Origin: an uncultured Sutterella sp.
GTDB taxonomy: Bacteria > Pseudomonadota > Gammaproteobacteria > Burkholderiales > Burkholderiaceae_F
Assembly: GCA_905213905.1 (NCBI GenBank)
Contig: CAJMKD010000012.1
Coordinates: 17,017-81,016, forward strand
Length of the DNA: 64,000 bases
Reading direction: 5' to 3'
A program made the translations under genes and the position numbers. This document shows positions 52,581 to 61,602 of this stretch, piece by piece. Numbering within the stretch: position 1 is the stretch's first letter; every line of letters starts with the position of its first letter. The notes beneath the pieces are model-generated. The model saw only the letters and a list, made by a program, of their open reading frames with translations, was not told the origin of the DNA and made no database searches.

Positions 52581-52622
52581 ATGGGCCTTGTGCGTCTTCA
52601 CAGCCGGCGAACGAAGCCAGCC

Positions 52623-53972
52623 TTAGTGTTCGAGAACGAGGAAGGCTTCAATCTTGTTGTCCGCACCCACACGAACAGCGTGCCGGCGCGGGCGGCCCTG
52701 AATAATGAGGTGCCGGTCAATCGTTTCCTGAAGCGAGAGCATCTTCTGGCGGAGTTCGGCCACAACCGCGTCGTGAACTTCTGCGAGATGGTCCGCATCC
52801 TTTTTCACGTCGCCGAGCAGCTTCAATTCCGCTTCATTCATGGCGCGGCTCTTTGTTTCGGCCGCCTCATAGGCAGCGGCGCGCGCACGGTCGAGAAGCG
52901 GATGCACGTCCGGGAAGGCGCGAACATTTTCAGCAATGCGCGAGGAGCAACGCATCCCATGCATGTAGTCGTCGCTCGAAATGACGCGAATGAGCGCGAT
53001 TGCGCGCAGGCAAAGAATTGCAAGCTCGCGCTCCTGCATGAGGGGAACAGCTTTGTTGAGCGCGTCGTCGGCATCCTGCAGCGTGCGGATGCCCTCGCGA
53101 AGCGACTCGAGCGATTCGTCGATGCGCGCATTGTGCGCGCGCATGACAGCAGCGAGCCGATCGGCGCGCTCGGTGCGCTGCTGCGCGCGGCCTTCTTCCA
53201 AGCCTAGGCGGCGCACGTCGCGTGAAAGGTCGAAGAGCTCGTCAACCTCAAGCTGCCAGTCACGCGCTTCAAGCGCAGTAACGAAAAGCTTTACCTTGGC
53301 GAGAAGCCCCTTGACCGTCTCCATTTCAGCGCGCAATTCGGGCGCAAGCGGGTGCTCGTGCTCGGCCGGATTCAATATTGACCAGAGATAGTGAACGCGC
53401 GCGGGCGAACCCCAGCTGTAGTCAGGGGTGGACATCGGCTCGCCGAGCTCAAGCCCATGCTCGTCAACCCCCATGATCTCGAGGTCATTGGCCGTTGCGT
53501 TCACGCGAGGATGAAAGCCCGCTTCGAGCGCGCGCTCGATGACAGGCGAGAATGTGACTTCATAGACGTGCCGCGAAAGGTCTTCGTCGGGCTGCCAGGC
53601 AAGCGCGTTCACGTGTTCAAAAAGGCACTGCACGGCGCGCAGATCGCTCGGGTCCACCGTCATTTCCCTGAAATGGGGCACGTCGAGAACATGCGCGCGC
53701 TGAATGAATACCTCTGCTGCAGTGAGATCGCCCGCCACGCCCGTGATGGCCAGCATGGCCGGCCGGTGCACGCCGACCTCGGGCCTGCGCGGCGGCTCGG
53801 GCTGCGCGGGCGGCTGAGCGGCTGCAGGCGCTGCTGCGCTTCTTCTCGTGCCGATGCGCTCGACGCGTCGAGCCGTTTTCGGCTTTCTTCTGACGATCTG
53901 CCACAGCGCGCCAAGGCCGAAGCCGAGGGCGCAGGCGCCGAGCAGAAGCCCGGTGAGAAGTTCGCTGTCCAT
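52623..53972 (-). CDS. Membrane-anchored coiled-coil protein of unknown function (449 aa)
   Basis: AAGGA precedes the ATG at 53972. A single N-terminal membrane helix (LLTGLLLGACALGFGLGALWQIV) is followed by a basic stop-transfer stretch (RRKPKTARRVERIG) and a Pro/Ala-rich linker to about residue 75. The remaining 370 residues are cytoplasmic, acidic and helical, with long coiled-coil-like stretches (LLAKVKLFVTALEARDWQLEVDELF, DADDALNKAVPLMQERELAILC, VHDAVVAELRQKMLSLQETIDR). I do not recognise a family; topology is like envelope-linked scaffold proteins. Confidence 0.75.
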   Translation of the reverse strand: MDSELLTGLLLGACALGFGLGALWQIVRRKPKTARRVERIGTRRSAAAPAAAQPPAQPEPPRRPEVGVHRPAMLAITGVAGDLTAAEVFIQRAHVLDVPHFREMTVDPSDLRAVQCLFEHVNALAWQPDEDLSRHVYEVTFSPVIERALEAGFHPRVNATANDLEIMGVDEHGLELGEPMSTPDYSWGSPARVHYLWSILNPAEHEHPLAPELRAEMETVKGLLAKVKLFVTALEARDWQLEVDELFDLSRDVRRLGLEEGRAQQRTERADRLAAVMRAHNARIDESLESLREGIRTLQDADDALNKAVPLMQERELAILCLRAIALIRVISSDDYMHGMRCSSRIAENVRAFPDVHPLLDRARAAAYEAAETKSRAMNEAELKLLGDVKKDADHLAEVHDAVVAELRQKMLSLQETIDRHLIIQGRPRRHAVRVGADNKIEAFLVLEH

Positions 53973-54315
53973 GACTTTGCTTCCTTTGTCGTCGCGGCCG
54001 CGGCAAGCGCGATGCGTCGGAACACGCATTCCGCACCGAGCGGCGACAACGGGATTTTGCTTAAGGGTTGGCGGAAAAAGAGCGATTCGAATGCGCTCGA
54101 AGGCCGTATTTTAGACAGCTTCTGCGTCATGCAGAGCTGCGAGGGCATGTCGATTCACGCCAAACCTATCTGAAGCACTGCCGCCATACGGGTTTGATCG
54201 TACGGCGCCCCATGAAACTACGATCCAGATCAAATTTTCTAAACCATTTTTCAACTAGTATTGATCGAATAAATATTTCTACGGCCCCCGACCGAAGTCG
54301 GCCGATTGTTGACGC
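53973..54315. other. 343-base divergent intergenic region
   Basis: It separates the coiled-coil gene and the aldo/keto reductase gene. The right part (54225-54290) is A/T-rich and probably contains both promoters. No RNA or gene is recognised. Confidence 0.5.
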
Positions 54316-55197
54316 ATGATGTCCAAAAGTTCCGCTATCCCCATGAATCAGCCTCTTACGAAGTTCACAAAGCTCCCCAACGGCGTTGAAATGCCGACAA
54401 TCGGCTTCGGTACATGGCAGATTCCGCTCAATGAAAACTTCAAGAGCACGATTCAGACGGCAATCCAGCTCGGCTATCGCCATTTCGATACGGCGCAGAT
54501 CTACAACAACTCCGTCCTGATGGGCGAGGCGATCCGCGAGTCCGGCATCCCCCGGTCGGAATTCTTCATCACCAGCAAAATCTGGGCCTCGCACCGCTCT
54601 TATGAAAGCGCCAAGGAAGCCTTTGACCAAATCCGCTCGCAGCTTCAGCTTGAATATCTGGATCTCCTGCTGATTCACTGGCCGGCCTCTCAGGGCGGGC
54701 CGATGGTCTGGCAGGCGCAAAATGCAGGGACGTGGCGCGCGTTTGAAGAGCTTTATAAAGACGGTCACGTTCGCGCGATCGGCGTCGCGAATTTTCTGCC
54801 GCACCATCTCGTGCCACTCCTTGCGCGCGCGAAGGTTCGGCCCATGGTCAATCAGCTCGAATGCCACCCCGGCTACACGCAAAAGGCGGCCGTCCGCTTT
54901 TCCTTTGAGCGCGGCATGCTCGTGCAGGCTTGGAGTCCGCTCGGGCGCGGCGCTCTGATTCGCCATCCCACGCTTATCAGCATTGCTGAAGCTCACGGCA
55001 TTTCTCCGGCGCAGGTCGCGCTGCGCTGGTCGATTCAGCGCGGCCTCATGCCGATACCGAAAGCCACCGAGCTGCACCATCAGCGCGAAAACCTTGAAGT
55101 CTTCGACTTTGAACTGACGCCCGAAGAAATGGACGAGCTCACGAACATGCCGCAGGCAGCATTTTCGGGGCTTCACCCCGACACCGTTACTTTCTAG
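54316..55197 (+). CDS. Aldo/keto reductase (293 aa, or 284 from the second start)
   Basis: NAD(P)H-dependent reductase with the AKR barrel. Motifs in order: IGFGTWQI, LGYRHFDTAQIYNNS (with catalytic Asp and Tyr), FFITSKIWASH (catalytic Lys), YLDLLLIHWPAS (catalytic His), IGVANFLPHHL, VNQLECHPGYTQ, and the cofactor region PIPKATELHHQRENLEVFDFELTPEEM. Closest in look to 2,5-diketo-gluconate/methylglyoxal reductases. Neither ATG (54316, 54343) has a clear ribosome-binding site. Cytoplasmic, monocistronic, with TAG stop and a strong terminator. Confidence 0.93.
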   Translation: MMSKSSAIPMNQPLTKFTKLPNGVEMPTIGFGTWQIPLNENFKSTIQTAIQLGYRHFDTAQIYNNSVLMGEAIRESGIPRSEFFITSKIWASHRSYESAKEAFDQIRSQLQLEYLDLLLIHWPASQGGPMVWQAQNAGTWRAFEELYKDGHVRAIGVANFLPHHLVPLLARAKVRPMVNQLECHPGYTQKAAVRFSFERGMLVQAWSPLGRGALIRHPTLISIAEAHGISPAQVALRWSIQRGLMPIPKATELHHQRENLEVFDFELTPEEMDELTNMPQAAFSGLHPDTVTF

Positions 55198-55219
55198 TTT
55201 GGCCCACAAGCCATAAGAA

Positions 55220-55259
55220 AGCCGGCAGCGGATTGATCCGGACTGCCGGCCTTTTTTTT
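55220..55259 (+). terminator. Rho-independent terminator
   Basis: GCCGGCAG (55221-55228) pairs with CTGCCGGC (55243-55250) around an inner CGGA/TCCG helix, followed by eight T. Confidence 0.92.
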
Positions 55260-55315
55260 CTGGACCTTTCCGATCGAAGTCCCAGGGCGGCGTCGGCGCC
55301 GCCCTGCGAAAACGC

Positions 55316-56147
55316 TCAGAAAGCCGCGAGAATCGCGCCCTGGAACTTTTCGTCGATGAACTTCTTCACATCGGGCGACGTAAGCGCCGCCTTGAGCTTC
55401 TGAATTTCAGGCCGGCTTCCATCCCCCTTGCGGATTGCCACGACGTTGGCGTAGGGCGAATCCTTCGATTCGACAGCAATGGCATCCTTCTTGGGATTGA
55501 GATTGGCGCCGAGCGCAAAGTTCGAGTTGATGACGGCAAGCGCCACATCGTCGAGCGAGCGCGGCAGCTGAGCCGCCTCGATCTCGATCACTTCCAGCTT
55601 CTTGGGGTTCTCGACGATGTCCTGCTTCGTTGCCAGAATGCCAGCCTCCGGACGCACCTTGATGAGGCCGACGGATTCGAGCACCTTGAGCGCGCGGCCG
55701 CCGTTGGTCGGGTCGTTCGGAATCGCCACTTTTGCGCCCTCGGGCGTGTCGGCAACATTCTTCACAGTCTTCGAATAAACGCCCATCGGCTCGAGATGCA
55801 CGGCAACGAGGCTCTCGAGATCAAGCTTGTGTTCCTTGGCAAATTCGTCGAGATAGGGCTTGTGCTGGAAGAAGTTCGCATCGAGCTCCTTTTCAGCGAG
55901 CGCGAGATTCGGCTGAACATAGTCGCTGAACTCCACGATCTTGAGGCTGACGCCTTCCTTCTTGAGCTGCGGTTCAACGAATCGAATGATGTCTGCATGC
56001 GGCACGGGCGACACGCCGACGGAGAGCACGGCGGTTTTTTCGGCATCGGCCTTCGGTGCATCAGCGGTCTTGTCCCCGCAGCCGGCAAGGCCCACAGCAA
56101 GGCCGGCGGCAACACAAACGGAAGCAAACAGTTTGGTGAATTTCATT
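55316..56147 (-). CDS. metQ: MetQ/NlpA-family lipoprotein, methionine-type ABC binding protein (276 aa)
   Basis: A lipoprotein signal (MKFTKLFASVCVAAGLAVGLAGC, lipobox LAGC) is followed by the NlpA-family domain: LSVGVSPVPHADIIRFVEPQLKKEGVSLKIVEFSDYVQPNLALAEKELDANFFQHKPYLDEF and VAIPNDPTNGGRALKVLES. It binds D/L-methionine or a related compound and delivers it to a MetNI transporter. The transporter genes are not in the window, so this is an orphan binding protein. The long frame upstream of 56147 is not coding. No recognised S-box or other methionine riboswitch precedes it. Confidence 0.92.
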
Positions 56148-56939
56148 TTTGATTGTCTCTCTTGCGCTTGAGGATGCATTCGCCGCTTCGGCCGCAGGCG
56201 CGCTCCGCAAGCCGCCGTGCCGGAAAACGAATGCTTTGTGATTGTTCGGGCAAAGCCTTGGAAACGTGAGGTCGTTCTCATGAGGCTCGCCAAGCTGCCG
56301 GTCCGCCGGAATGCGGATCGCTGAAACACTTGGCACTTGGCCCGGCGCAGTTCTGGACGATCACGAAGACAAAGGAACACGGATAGGGGCCGCGCGCTTC
56401 GGACCGTCGCATCGAAAACCGCTCGCCGCTCCCCGCGGGACCGACGTCCTTATGAAGTCTACGCGATTCGCGGACATGTGCAGGTCTGACGAAAGGCTTT
56501 CAAGCATGCGCCTGAAGATGGATCAAGGTATTACTTCCGCTTCGGCTCAAGACGATAAAGCCTTCGCAAGGAGCCCAATCGGCTGAAGACGAGTGGAAGA
56601 GCTGCGTTCCGACTTGCTTGGTCTGGATCAAAAAATGCCCGCAGCTTCGCGGGCTGCATCATGCCTGGCAATGCGCTCTCAAGCGGCGACGCATCAAGCT
56701 TTGAGCCCCTACCTTCATCCCCATGCCGCATTTCTTCGAAAAGAGCGGAGAAAAATAGCTTTCACTGAAGCACTAGGAACAAAGCGGAAAAAGATCAAAA
56801 TTCACAAGAGATGACGACAAATTGGTAGAGATCAATAAAAGATCCAATAACACAATTCAAAGTTCAAATACCTTGGATACTTCCTAACGGATCAGCAGAT
56901 ACCCAAGCCGGAAATTTTAAATCTTCAGGAAGATAAATC
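56148..56939. other. 792-base intergenic region
   Basis: No convincing gene. The short frames have no ribosome-binding sites. A hairpin at 56630-56655 with a T-run on the minus strand is listed separately. The right end (56770-56940) is A/T-rich and probably carries the promoter of the gene at 56940; the left end carries the metQ promoter. A leader RNA for metQ is possible, but no known class is recognised. Confidence 0.5.
56630..56655 (-). terminator. Orphan minus-strand terminator
   Basis: GCCCGC (56637-56642) pairs with GCGGGC (56648-56653); on the minus strand six T follow. No protein gene lies upstream of it on that strand, so it may end a small RNA. Confidence 0.5.
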
Positions 56940-57443
56940 ATGTCGGACATCAACACGGCAGTCGCCGCGCCAGTGCGCCGAAATCCTTTCGCGAGCGCTG
57001 TTAAAACGCTTTTCCCTGCGCCATCCTATTATTCGGTTCTTTCTGCGCTCTACTGCCGGGACCGTCGAGCGCTGCCGACCGGACGCTCAGGCCTTCTCCA
57101 GCTCGGCATTCCCGCGGAAACGATCGACGCTGTTTTCGAAGCAGTGCAAAGCTTCGACCGGTCGACGACGCTGGGCATCCTTGTGTTGACGGAGCGGCTC
57201 TTCGGCATACGCGAGCTTCACTATCCGGATGAAGCCAAACTCAAAGCCTTCTACCGAGATAACAAGGTCTCCGCGATCACGCTCAAAGCCATCCGCGCGA
57301 GAGTCGACAAGGCCATTCAAGCCGCATGGCCTGACGAAACAATGCCGCCGATCGTGAAGACGCCCTTTGATCTCGCCTTTGAAAACAGCGAAGCTTTGCC
57401 GCGCAAGCATGCGGCCAATCGCTCGCGGCGGCGCGCCGCCTAG
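56940..57443 (+). CDS. Unknown cytoplasmic protein (167 aa)
   Basis: CAGGAAG lies about 9 bases before the ATG, and the upstream region is A/T-rich like a promoter. The protein is mixed helical, with no signal peptide or membrane segment. Notable stretches are YYSVLSALYCRDRRALPTGR, FDRSTTLGILVLTERLFGIRELHYPDE and a basic C-terminus (HAANRSRRRAA). I do not recognise a family. It converges on thiC. Confidence 0.65.
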   Translation: MSDINTAVAAPVRRNPFASAVKTLFPAPSYYSVLSALYCRDRRALPTGRSGLLQLGIPAETIDAVFEAVQSFDRSTTLGILVLTERLFGIRELHYPDEAKLKAFYRDNKVSAITLKAIRARVDKAIQAAWPDETMPPIVKTPFDLAFENSEALPRKHAANRSRRRAA

Positions 57444-57487
57444 CACCCCATACGCGCCGCCGCTTGTTCCGCGCAAAAAAGCGGACG

Positions 57488-59152
57488 CTATTCAAAGAGA
57501 TCGTGCGCGAGCTTCATCGGACAGAACCCCGGACCGCACATCGAGCAAAAGTGGGCTTCGCGTCCGCCGGCGCCGCCGAGCGTCGCGTCGTGAAACCGCG
57601 CGGCGCGCTCCGGATCAACAGAAAGCGCAAACTGATCGTTCCAGCGGAATTCAAAGCGAGCGAGGCTCATCAAGTGGTCGAGCAGCAGTGCGCCCGGCAC
57701 GCCCTTGGCAATATCGGCCGCATGAGCGGCAATCCGGAAGACGCCGAGTCCTTCCCGGACGTCATTGGCATCCGGAAGGCCCAGATGTTCCTTGGGCGTC
57801 ACGTAGCAGAGCATTGCTGTTCCTTTGGCAGCGATGAGCGCGCCGCCGATGGCGGCCGTCACATGGTCGTAGCCCGCGCCGATGTCTGTCGGCAGCGGCC
57901 CCAGCGTGTAAAAGGGCGCCCCGCTGCACCAATCTTCCTCAAGCCGCTGATTTTCGGCAATGCCGGCGAGCGGCACGTGCCCGGGCCCTTCAATCATCAC
58001 CTGCACGCCTGCCTCGCCGGCGCTTCGATTGAGTTCGCCGAGCGTGCGGAGTTCGGCGAACTGCGCAGCGTCGTTGCCGTCGTAGACGCTGCCGGACCGC
58101 AGCCCGTCGCCGAGCGAAAGCGTGACGTCAAAACGCCGGGCAATGTCGAGAATCTCGCCGAAATGTTCGTAGAGAAAGTTCTGCTGCCCCGTCTGGTGCA
58201 TCCAGACGGCGAGAATGCCGCCGCCGCGGGAAACAATGCCCGTCAGACGCCGCTTCGTGAGCGCCGCATGCTCGGCGAGAACGCCCGCATGGATCGTCAT
58301 GTAGTCGACGCCCTGCTCAGCCTGCTCGAGCATGACATCGCGAAAGAGGGGCCAGGAAAGCGCTTCGGGCCGGCCGCAGCGCTCAAGCGCTTCGTATATC
58401 GGCACGGTGCCGAGCGGCACTGGCGAGCGGCGCAGCAGCGTTTCGCGGGTTTGCCGGATGTCGCTTCCCGTTGAAAGATCCATGACGGTGTCAGCTCCGG
58501 CAAAAAGCGCCGTACGCAGCTTTTCAAGCTCCTCGCCAGGCTGCCTGGAGCTCGCAGATGTCCCGATATTGGCGTTCACCTTCGTCGAAAAACGACCGCC
58601 GATCACCATCGGCTCTGCTTCGGGATGGAGAAAATTCGCCGGAATGACCGCACTGCGCTCTTCCACGAGACGGCGCACGTCCTCTGCGCGCCAGAGCGGC
58701 GCATTCAGAACCGGGCCAAGAATACGGGCGAGCTTTTCGCTGCCGATTTCATCGACTTGCGCCCGCACGCGGTCGCGCGCCGCATTTTCTCGCGCTGCCG
58801 CATATGCCATCTCCGGCGTCACAATGCCGCGCCGGGCGCTTTCGAGCTGCGTGAGCGCTTCCGGCGTTCCGGGCGCGGGCCGAGGCCTGCGAACTGGAAG
58901 CGGCGCCTCGTCGGCAGGCAGCCCTTCGGCCGCCGCAAGCCCGTATGGCCCCGTTCGATCCACAACATAGACGTCGGGGCGCCGCTCGCCGCCGAACGCC
59001 TCGGGCGAAGCCGACATCGGAATGCGCCGAAGCGCCACCGGCTCGCCCGTTTCGGCTGACACCATCGTTCTTTCGCCGGGCAGGCGCATCGCAGTGGTGC
59101 CGGCCGCTGCCGCCTCATCTTTCGTGCGCAACGCGCTGATCATCTTTTCCAT
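57488..59152 (-). CDS. thiC: Phosphomethylpyrimidine synthase ThiC (554 aa)
   Basis: Radical-SAM enzyme that turns aminoimidazole ribotide into the pyrimidine part of thiamin. The Fe-S motif CSMCGPGFCPMK (CxxCxxxxC) lies near the C-terminus, as usual. Other family blocks are NANIGTS, GADTVMDLSTG, GVDYMTIHAGV, SRGGGILAVWM, MIEGPGHVPL and LGPLPTDIGAGYDHVTAAIGGA. At 554 residues it is shorter than the common 600-650-residue form, mainly at the N-terminus. AAGGA lies 9 bases before ATG 59152. A TPP riboswitch lies about 280 bases upstream. Confidence 0.95.
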   Translation of the reverse strand: MEKMISALRTKDEAAAAGTTAMRLPGERTMVSAETGEPVALRRIPMSASPEAFGGERRPDVYVVDRTGPYGLAAAEGLPADEAPLPVRRPRPAPGTPEALTQLESARRGIVTPEMAYAAARENAARDRVRAQVDEIGSEKLARILGPVLNAPLWRAEDVRRLVEERSAVIPANFLHPEAEPMVIGGRFSTKVNANIGTSASSRQPGEELEKLRTALFAGADTVMDLSTGSDIRQTRETLLRRSPVPLGTVPIYEALERCGRPEALSWPLFRDVMLEQAEQGVDYMTIHAGVLAEHAALTKRRLTGIVSRGGGILAVWMHQTGQQNFLYEHFGEILDIARRFDVTLSLGDGLRSGSVYDGNDAAQFAELRTLGELNRSAGEAGVQVMIEGPGHVPLAGIAENQRLEEDWCSGAPFYTLGPLPTDIGAGYDHVTAAIGGALIAAKGTAMLCYVTPKEHLGLPDANDVREGLGVFRIAAHAADIAKGVPGALLLDHLMSLARFEFRWNDQFALSVDPERAARFHDATLGGAGGREAHFCSMCGPGFCPMKLAHDLFE

Positions 59153-59430
59153 CGTTCTCAATCCTTGCGGCGCCGTGAATTCAAGGTACAGCCAAAAAGC
59201 GTTTTCCAAGAATTTCCGCAAAAGAGCGCCGCCGCCATGGTTGACAAAACCGACAGGCAATGGCGGCGAATGAATGAGAATCGAGATTGCGCAAGATCCG
59301 CGAAAAGCAGGGAAAGCTTGCAAGGGCGGCATGCGACGGGTGAAAGGCCCCAAAAGAACCGCGCAACGCAAATCGGGTGAACTGGGTCGTCAGGTTCAGA
59401 CAGGCGCGCTGCGACGAGGCCTCAACCACG

Positions 59431-59505
59431 CTGCGTTTCTCGCCGCCGGCATTGCCCGGATCCGATACAAAGCGACTCTCTCAACCGAAGCGCGCCTCGC
59501 AGAGG
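59431..59505 (-). ncRNA. TPP riboswitch (THI box) of thiC
   Basis: On the minus strand the THI-box blocks are clear: TTGAGAGAGTCGC (CUGAGA-type block), TATCGGATCCGGGCAATGCC (GAUC-GG-xAAUGCC block) and GGCGAGAAACG at the 3' side, where CTGCG (59505 side) and CGCAG (59431 side) close the first helix. The 278-base stretch between the switch and the start codon is longer than usual; it presumably holds the expression platform, but no clear terminator was seen in it. Confidence 0.88.
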
Positions 59506-59594
59506 CCGAATGCGCGCTCAGTACCGCCAACGCTTGGGGTTTCAGGACGCATTCTATAGATGAATCCGGTGTTTTTCAGCTGCTTCTGCAGCAT

Positions 59595-59618
59595 GAAGCC
59601 GCCATTTCAGGCGGCTTC
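59595..59618 (-). terminator. Hairpin after the lipoprotein gene, possible terminator
   Basis: GAAGCCGCC (59595-59603) pairs with GGCGGCTTC (59610-59618) 23 bases past the lipoprotein stop; no T run on the minus strand, so termination is uncertain. Confidence 0.5.
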
Positions 59619-59640
59619 TTCTCTGCGGTTTTTGAACTCT

Positions 59641-60189
59641 TTATTGGGCGGCCGGCGCAGCCGGCTTCGTCTGCTGCGGCTGCGCCTTGGCGCCGATTGT
59701 GCCTTTCAGCCGGCCGAGAAGCTCGTGCGCGTAGCCCGCAGCCATCGCCACCGTGAGGCCGCGGCCTTTGGGCGCGGCGCCGCTCGCCTGAAGACGGGGA
59801 ATGCCGTGCTCGAAGGTTTGAAAGACAACCGTCGTAATGACGCCCTTTTCAGCCGCCACCTCATACGTAATGACAAAGGGACAGGCCTTGGGGCTCGTTC
59901 CCGGCTCAAGGCGCTTCACTTCGGCGCCCGAGCGCTTGAGTCCCGCTTCAATCGCGTCGACAAGCTTCGGACTCTTGACGGCAGCATTCTCAAGGAGGCA
60001 CACCTGATTGTAGGAGACGGGCGAAAAATCCTTCGATTCGTCCGCAGGACGAACCGCCGCTGCATCATCGGCCGACGCGCCAGGCGCATCTCCGGCACCG
60101 GCGCTGCCGCCGATCCCGATGCTGGAGCACCCGGCCAACAGGGCGGAAAAAGATAAGGCAAGAAGTGCGGCGCTGTGATTCTTCTTCAT
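59641..60189 (-). CDS. Lipoprotein, Sbal_3080-like family (182 aa)
   Basis: Lipoprotein signal with lipobox LLAGCSS near residue 22, then a Gly/Ala-rich linker. The globular part has VCLLENAAV, a helix (PKLVDAIEAGLKRSGAEVKRL), GTSPKACPFVITYEV and GRGLTVAMAAGYAHELLGRLKG. The pattern C-x8-helix-GT-P-x2-CP-x-I-Y is shared with the lipoprotein at 63377. A disulfide between the two Cys is likely. The family name is given from memory of the pattern; its function is unknown. Probably outer-membrane anchored. Confidence 0.78.
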   Translation of the reverse strand: MKKNHSAALLALSFSALLAGCSSIGIGGSAGAGDAPGASADDAAAVRPADESKDFSPVSYNQVCLLENAAVKSPKLVDAIEAGLKRSGAEVKRLEPGTSPKACPFVITYEVAAEKGVITTVVFQTFEHGIPRLQASGAAPKGRGLTVAMAAGYAHELLGRLKGTIGAKAQPQQTKPAAPAAQ

Positions 60190-60632
60190 TTTCGGTTCCG
60201 TTCGGCCCAGATTAGGCCCGTTGCGGCCGAAGATCCGGCCGCCTGAATATTGAAATGGCGCGGCGCCCGCTCCCGTACGGTTTCTGGCTCACTGAACGGG
60301 CGGGGGCACTGAGGCGCACCTTTCAATATACAGCCTCGCACGCATCCGTTCTGCGTTTTCTTGGGCTGCCTTCTGCCGCGTGCTGGCACCGGCGGCCAGC
60401 ACGTCAAAAATCGTCTCGCAGCAGCATTTGCGGGCATCGACCGACAAAAGCTCACAACGCGCCCAATTGGTTCAAAAACTCGAAATATCTGTTTTCATAG
60501 CCGCGCGCAGCCTTTCAATTTGGATACAATGATTTTTCCCTCAGACAATACCCATGCCCAAGCCGGACCGCCTGCTGACGAACGTGCGGCCAGGCTCGAG
60601 CCGAACTCACCGATCCCGCTAAAGCAAGCACC
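60190..60632. other. 443-base divergent intergenic region
   Basis: It separates the lipoprotein gene from the response-regulator gene. TACAAT at 60525-60530 is a good -10 for the rightward gene, but no -35 fits, so an activator-dependent promoter is possible. No gene or known RNA is recognised. Confidence 0.5.
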
Positions 60633-61268
60633 ATGCACAACGAGTTGGACAACACGAACTACAAGCCCCTCATCCGCGTCATCGATGACGATGATGCCGT
60701 GCGGCGCTCCTGGGCGTTCCTGCTTTCAGGCGAATCCTACGACGTCGTCACCTACGCCGACGCCGGCAGCTTTCTCGCTTCCGCGGATTTCCGCCGCTAC
60801 GGCGCCATTCTGCTCGACGTCCGCATGCCCAACATGTCGGGGCTTGAACTGCAGAACAAGCTCAACGAACTCGGCTGCGATCTGCCGATCATCTTCATTT
60901 CCGGCCACGGCGACATCGACATGGCCGTCAACACGCTCAAGAACGGCGCCGTCGACTTCCTGCAGAAGCCCGTGAAGGACGACCGGCTGCTTGAAGTGAT
61001 CGACGCGGCCGTCGCGCGAAACAAGGCAGCCCGTCGGGATCAGGCGGAAGTCGCCGGCTTCAAGGCGCGTCTCGAGCAGCTCACCCAGCGCGAACGCGAA
61101 GTGATCCGAATGGTCGCGCAGGGCTACTCCAACAAGGAAGTGGCCGCTGAATTCGGCATCTCGGAAAAGACCGTGCAGGTTCATCGCGGCAGCGCCTACA
61201 GAAAGCTCGATCTTCACAACGCAGCCGAAATCGCCCGTCTCCTTCTTCGTTCGGGCGACCCGCTCTAA
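60633..61268 (+). CDS. Orphan FixJ-type response regulator (211 aa)
   Basis: Receiver domain about residues 13-128 with acidic pair in VIDDDDAV, phospho-acceptor Asp in AILLDVRMPNMSG (near 62), Thr/Ser in IFISGHGD and Lys in FLQKPVKDD. LuxR-type helix-turn-helix at about 145-205 (LTQREREVIRMVAQGYSNKEVAAEFGISEKTVQVHRG). No histidine-kinase gene is adjacent, so the partner is elsewhere, or the kinase at 6687 also signals to it. Between lipoprotein and fhs genes, it gives no clue to its targets. Confidence 0.92.
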   Translation: MHNELDNTNYKPLIRVIDDDDAVRRSWAFLLSGESYDVVTYADAGSFLASADFRRYGAILLDVRMPNMSGLELQNKLNELGCDLPIIFISGHGDIDMAVNTLKNGAVDFLQKPVKDDRLLEVIDAAVARNKAARRDQAEVAGFKARLEQLTQREREVIRMVAQGYSNKEVAAEFGISEKTVQVHRGSAYRKLDLHNAAEIARLLLRSGDPL

Positions 61269-61308
61269 GCCCGGCCTTCACGCCATCGGCTGATAAATCG
61301 TTTTTCAC

Positions 61309-61338
61309 GGAAAATGTCTTCATTTGAAGACATTTTCC
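61309..61338 (+). repeat. Perfect inverted repeat (hairpin)
   Basis: GGAAAATGTCTTC (61309-61321), ATTT loop, GAAGACATTTTCC (61326-61338). No T run follows on the plus strand. It may stabilise the mRNA end or be a regulator site. Confidence 0.7.
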
Positions 61339-61365
61339 CCGACGTTCCGCCATTTTGATTAATAC

Positions 61366-61397
61366 GACGCCGTTGCTGTAAACAGCGGCGTCTTTTC
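61366..61397 (+). terminator. Rho-independent terminator
   Basis: GACGCCG (61366-61372) pairs with CGGCGTC (61386-61392), then TTTTCTGTTTTT. Confidence 0.85.
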
Positions 61398-61602
61398 TGT
61401 TTTTGGTGCATACTCCCGCCAACTTAATTGAGCGGCAACGCCCAAAACACGGCCAGCGCTTAATTCAGGCAGGCAGCCCGCCGATGTGACCCGCTTAAAT
61501 CGAGCGGCGTCTTTCCGGCCAGATGGTCTGCATTGCCTGCGCGGCGGCCGCACTTCCGCTCTCCGACCCGAATTCCCATTTTTCTTTTCAACGGAGAACA
61601 CG

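Larger units (their letters stand above)
61269..61602. other. 334-base intergenic region with two hairpins and the fhs promoter area
   Basis: A perfect 13-bp hairpin at 61309-61338 and a terminator at 61366-61397 end the response-regulator gene. The remaining 200 bases form the fhs leader. I looked for a ZTP (pfl) or tetrahydrofolate riboswitch there and could not recognise one. Confidence 0.55.

Noticed and set aside
56148..56400. S-adenosylmethionine riboswitch before metQ
   Set aside because: Neither the SAM-I nor the SAM-II core sequence is visible on the minus strand.
61398..61602. ZTP or tetrahydrofolate riboswitch in the fhs leader
   Set aside because: Such switches often precede fhs, but the conserved blocks could not be found by eye.
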